From positions 1-41,076 of the IMG/VR virus record IMGVR_UViG_3300048838_000785: a stretch of DNA of 41,076 nucleotides; one strand, 5' to 3'. A model generated the notes under the pieces. That model searched no databases. It was not told the origin of the DNA and saw only the letters and a program-made list of their open reading frames with translations. The stretch's first letter is position 1. Every line of letters begins with the position of its first letter. The stretch is from a virus. Both the position numbers and the translations under genes were made by a program. Of the stretch, positions 39,171-41,076 are shown in pieces.

Positions 39171-40015
39171 TGCAAAAACCGCCTTCTAAATTGCACGCGG
39201 ATCAGAACAGACCCGGCATCGGACTCGTATTGCAAAGTATTCTGCCCGGGCCGCAACCATATCAGCCCGCCCGCTGAAAGGTTCGCAGACGTGTCCACAT
39301 TACCAAATCGGAAATGTCCTTGAGAGCGAGTGCCGTCCATAACAAGGGACTGATTCTCGGCGCCCGGAGCGCCCGCAAAAGACGGGTCTGTATATTCAAA
39401 CCCGCCGTTCAGAGTAGTATTCAAAAGCCTGAAAGACTCTATGACGTTCTGGGGAGTCAGAGTTATGATCGGGAACGCGTCAAACTCGCTGTCGTTATTC
39501 ACCGTCAGCGCGTCACCTGAGTTAAGCTCAATATTTTCGGAGTCATCCGAAGCGCCCGTGCCGCCGTAATTTATGATTTCGAGCGTCTCCCATAGCGGGT
39601 CCGGGCAGAGCAAGTCCATCGTGCCGTTTCCGACTACCCGGCGAAGCTCTGGCTGCTCTGCCCGGACTTGCGAGCGACTCGGCACAACCTCGATGCGAAG
39701 GCCGGCTTGTTTGTCGATCAGGTAGACAGTCTCCCTGCGATAGAAAAACCCTTCCAGAGCGTTCAAGGGGCTGCGCCAGTCGTCGGGCTCGCCGGGCTCT
39801 GCGCTGGGCTTGAACGTAAACCGAACCTGCCGGCCCTCATATCGGCGATCCCCGGAGACAACCCCGCCATCCGCACCCTGCTGCATTTCGAGCTTTGCAC
39901 TGCGGGCAGCGCCCCCGACCTCGACCATGATTTCCCGTGCAAGGTCTAAATAATCTGTGCCGCGTTGTAGTTGCCAGAGGGCGTTAACGATTGGAGTGTT
40001 TATCTGTAAGTTCAT
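39167..40015 (-). CDS. Distal tail protein (Dit-like)
   Basis: 282 aa, ATG overlapping the tape-measure stop (ATGA). The N-terminal half is beta-rich with RRYEGRQVRFTFKP, LEGFFYRRETVYLIDKQAGL and CPDPLWETLEIINYGG (the 'dPlw' segment typical of Dit). A central LNSGDALTVNNDSEFDAFPIITLT and a later GGLIWLRPGQNTLQYESDAG are the galectin-like half. Position after the tape measure supports it. Confidence 0.8.
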   Translation of the reverse strand: MNLQINTPIVNALWQLQRGTDYLDLAREIMVEVGGAARSAKLEMQQGADGGVVSGDRRYEGRQVRFTFKPSAEPGEPDDWRSPLNALEGFFYRRETVYLIDKQAGLRIEVVPSRSQVRAEQPELRRVVGNGTMDLLCPDPLWETLEIINYGGTGASDDSENIELNSGDALTVNNDSEFDAFPIITLTPQNVIESFRLLNTTLNGGFEYTDPSFAGAPGAENQSLVMDGTRSQGHFRFGNVDTSANLSAGGLIWLRPGQNTLQYESDAGSVLIRVQFRRRFLH

Positions 40016-41076
40016 CTGGCTACCGCATACCCTCTAATTTCTTCGCGCAGCATCCCGCGCAGCACTCCGAACAGGTCTTCCACCGCTTGCGTATCGTCCA
40101 GGTCAATTTTCGAGGCTACGACCGCACCGGGGAGCACGTTGACGTTTACGTCCGGCATTCCGCCGAAGGTGCGCGGAGACTCGACTGCATCTAAGATCCG
40201 CTGCGTCTCGTCTTTTGCGATCAGGAGTTCCCCGCCTTCTACGTTTGCGTTGATCCCGCCGCGAGCATGAGAGGGCCCTTTAAACAGACCCCCCGACTCA
40301 CCCATAAGCTCGGGCGGTGGAAGCGGGGGAATAGACGCTGCGATCATAGCTCTTGATTGGTTAGCCGCTGCGCTCACAAGAGCTACGTTTGCTGCGGCAG
40401 CAATCGGGCCGAAGATAGACCCGAGTGACATAGCAGATGAGACAGCGTTTATCGTTCCGATTCCCTGCTGAATACTAACGGCCTGCATCTTTGCGGCCTG
40501 CTCCACTTTCCACTGAGCGAGAGTCATCATATAGCGGAAGGTGGCGATTTCCTTTTCTCGCTTCTTTACTCCGTCCGCCATCTGTTGCTCAAGTGCGGCT
40601 ACCTTTTTGGCATTGTCCGCAGCCTGTGCCTGGCTCGCCTTATCATGCGCTTTCTGCTCTTTTTGTTTCTTCGTATCTGCTTCTTTTAGCGCAGCGTTCA
40701 GCCTCTCTTGATGCTCTTGCTCCCGCTGCTCTTTAAGCAGACGGGCGTCTTCTTCCGTGATTTCTTTCTGCACCGCCTCCTGTTCGTCGCGCAGGGTAGA
40801 ATCTTCGATCTGCTGGAGTTTAAGAGCAAGGGCCTGCTCGTCCTTCTCAAGTTGTATCAGCAATTCCTCTTCAAGCTTGCGTCGGATAGCCTCCATCTCT
40901 TCGTCCATGAGCGAAAGTTTCCGGTTGTGCAGATCAAGGGCGATTTGCTCTTGCTGCGCTGCGGCGTCTCGGGCTGCGTCGATCTGCGCTTGCATCTCGC
41001 GTTGAAAACTCTGTGTACCGAGCTGCGCGAAATAGTCGGTCACGGTGACAAAGTTCTGCATCTTCTGCGCTGCCAG
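40012..41076 (-). CDS. Tail tape measure protein, C-terminal part (joins 1-2248)
   Basis: The last 355 codons of the 1061-aa protein; codons 40950-41076 are the duplicated overlap. Contents: a long charged coiled coil (DEEMEAIRRKLEEELLIQLE and on), a hydrophobic stretch GSIFGPIAAAANVALVSAAA that could insert into a membrane, and a C-terminal GGLFKGPSHARGGINANVEG with GGELLIAKDETQ, a motif common near the end of tape-measure proteins. The Met at 41061 is internal, not the true start. Confidence 0.93.
   Translation of the reverse strand: MAAQKMQNFVTVTDYFAQLGTQSFQREMQAQIDAARDAAAQQEQIALDLHNRKLSLMDEEMEAIRRKLEEELLIQLEKDEQALALKLQQIEDSTLRDEQEAVQKEITEEDARLLKEQREQEHQERLNAALKEADTKKQKEQKAHDKASQAQAADNAKKVAALEQQMADGVKKREKEIATFRYMMTLAQWKVEQAAKMQAVSIQQGIGTINAVSSAMSLGSIFGPIAAAANVALVSAAANQSRAMIAASIPPLPPPELMGESGGLFKGPSHARGGINANVEGGELLIAKDETQRILDAVESPRTFGGMPDVNVNVLPGAVVASKIDLDDTQAVEDLFGVLRGMLREEIRGYAVAR
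40950..41076. repeat. Terminal direct repeat, right copy (circular assembly overlap)
   Basis: Exact second copy of bases 1-127. One copy should be removed when the genome is circularised. Position 40950 is equivalent to position 1. Confidence 0.95.

Noticed and set aside
1-41076. tRNA genes, integrase, attachment sites, insertion sequences
   Set aside because: None could be supported by a cloverleaf, recombinase motif, or inverted terminal repeat with transposase; not reported.

Overview
The window is the complete genome of a tailed bacteriophage, very probably a siphovirus, from a circular assembly. Bases 1-127 are repeated exactly at 40950-41076, so the unique circle is 40949 bp. The tape-measure gene runs across the artificial junction. 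Terminase, portal, capsid, tail tube, a tail chaperone frameshift pair, tape measure, distal tail and hub genes are all present. I see no integrase, excisionase, tRNA, rRNA, CRISPR array or insertion sequence, so a virulent lifestyle is likely but not proven. The host cannot be named from the sequence.

Layout. Nearly everything is on the minus strand, read from high to low coordinates and through the junction. (1) 30067-21865, minus: early replication genes, namely a small unknown, a DnaN-like sliding clamp, a DUF2800-type nuclease, a pentapeptide-repeat protein, an SNF2 helicase, a D12 adenine methyltransferase, a CX5R phosphatase-like protein, a membrane peptide, an AEP-type primase-helicase and a small acidic protein. 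(2) 20806-21864: about 1 kb without a convincing gene, with nested inverted repeats around an AT-rich core and phased T-tracts; it is the best origin or control-region candidate. (3) 20772-17459, minus: HTH regulator, VRR-NUC nuclease, methyltransferases and small terminase. (4) 17447-10679, minus: large terminase, portal, scaffold/protease-like protein, decoration protein, major capsid, adaptor and minor head protein. (5) 10686-5116, minus: a carbohydrate module between head and connector genes. (6) 5119 through the junction to 35323, minus: head-tail connectors and the tail. (7) 35318-32901, minus: a small protein and the lysis region (membrane proteins, C39-like endolysin, SGNH hydrolase). 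(8) 30132-32904, plus: the only plus-strand block, an Enc34-like ssDNA-binding protein, a family A DNA polymerase and two small proteins.

The most striking part is region 5. It holds a NeuB-like nonulosonic (sialic-type) acid synthase, a NeuA-like CMP-sugar cytidylyltransferase, a radical SAM/SPASM-like enzyme, a GT8-type glycosyltransferase, a class I methyltransferase and two DUF115-type proteins. The DUF115 proteins have an N-terminal GxGPS motif like that of GT42 sialyltransferases. A virion-protein-like gene sits inside the block. The genes are joined by short overlaps to each other and to the morphogenesis operon. My inference is that the phage makes, activates and attaches a sialic-like sugar during virion assembly. 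Acceptor, sugar identity and precursor source are unknown; no NeuC-type epimerase is present.

Regulation visible in the sequence: two minus-strand promoters whose predicted start sites fall on the A of the ATG (leaderless candidates at 20772 and 30067), a palindrome over the -35 box of the second, a rho-independent terminator between the SSB and polymerase genes, pervasive ATGA-type coupling, and a -1 frameshift site on an A9 run in the tail chaperone gene. The large terminase ORF has no ATG, GTG or TTG upstream of its Walker A motif.
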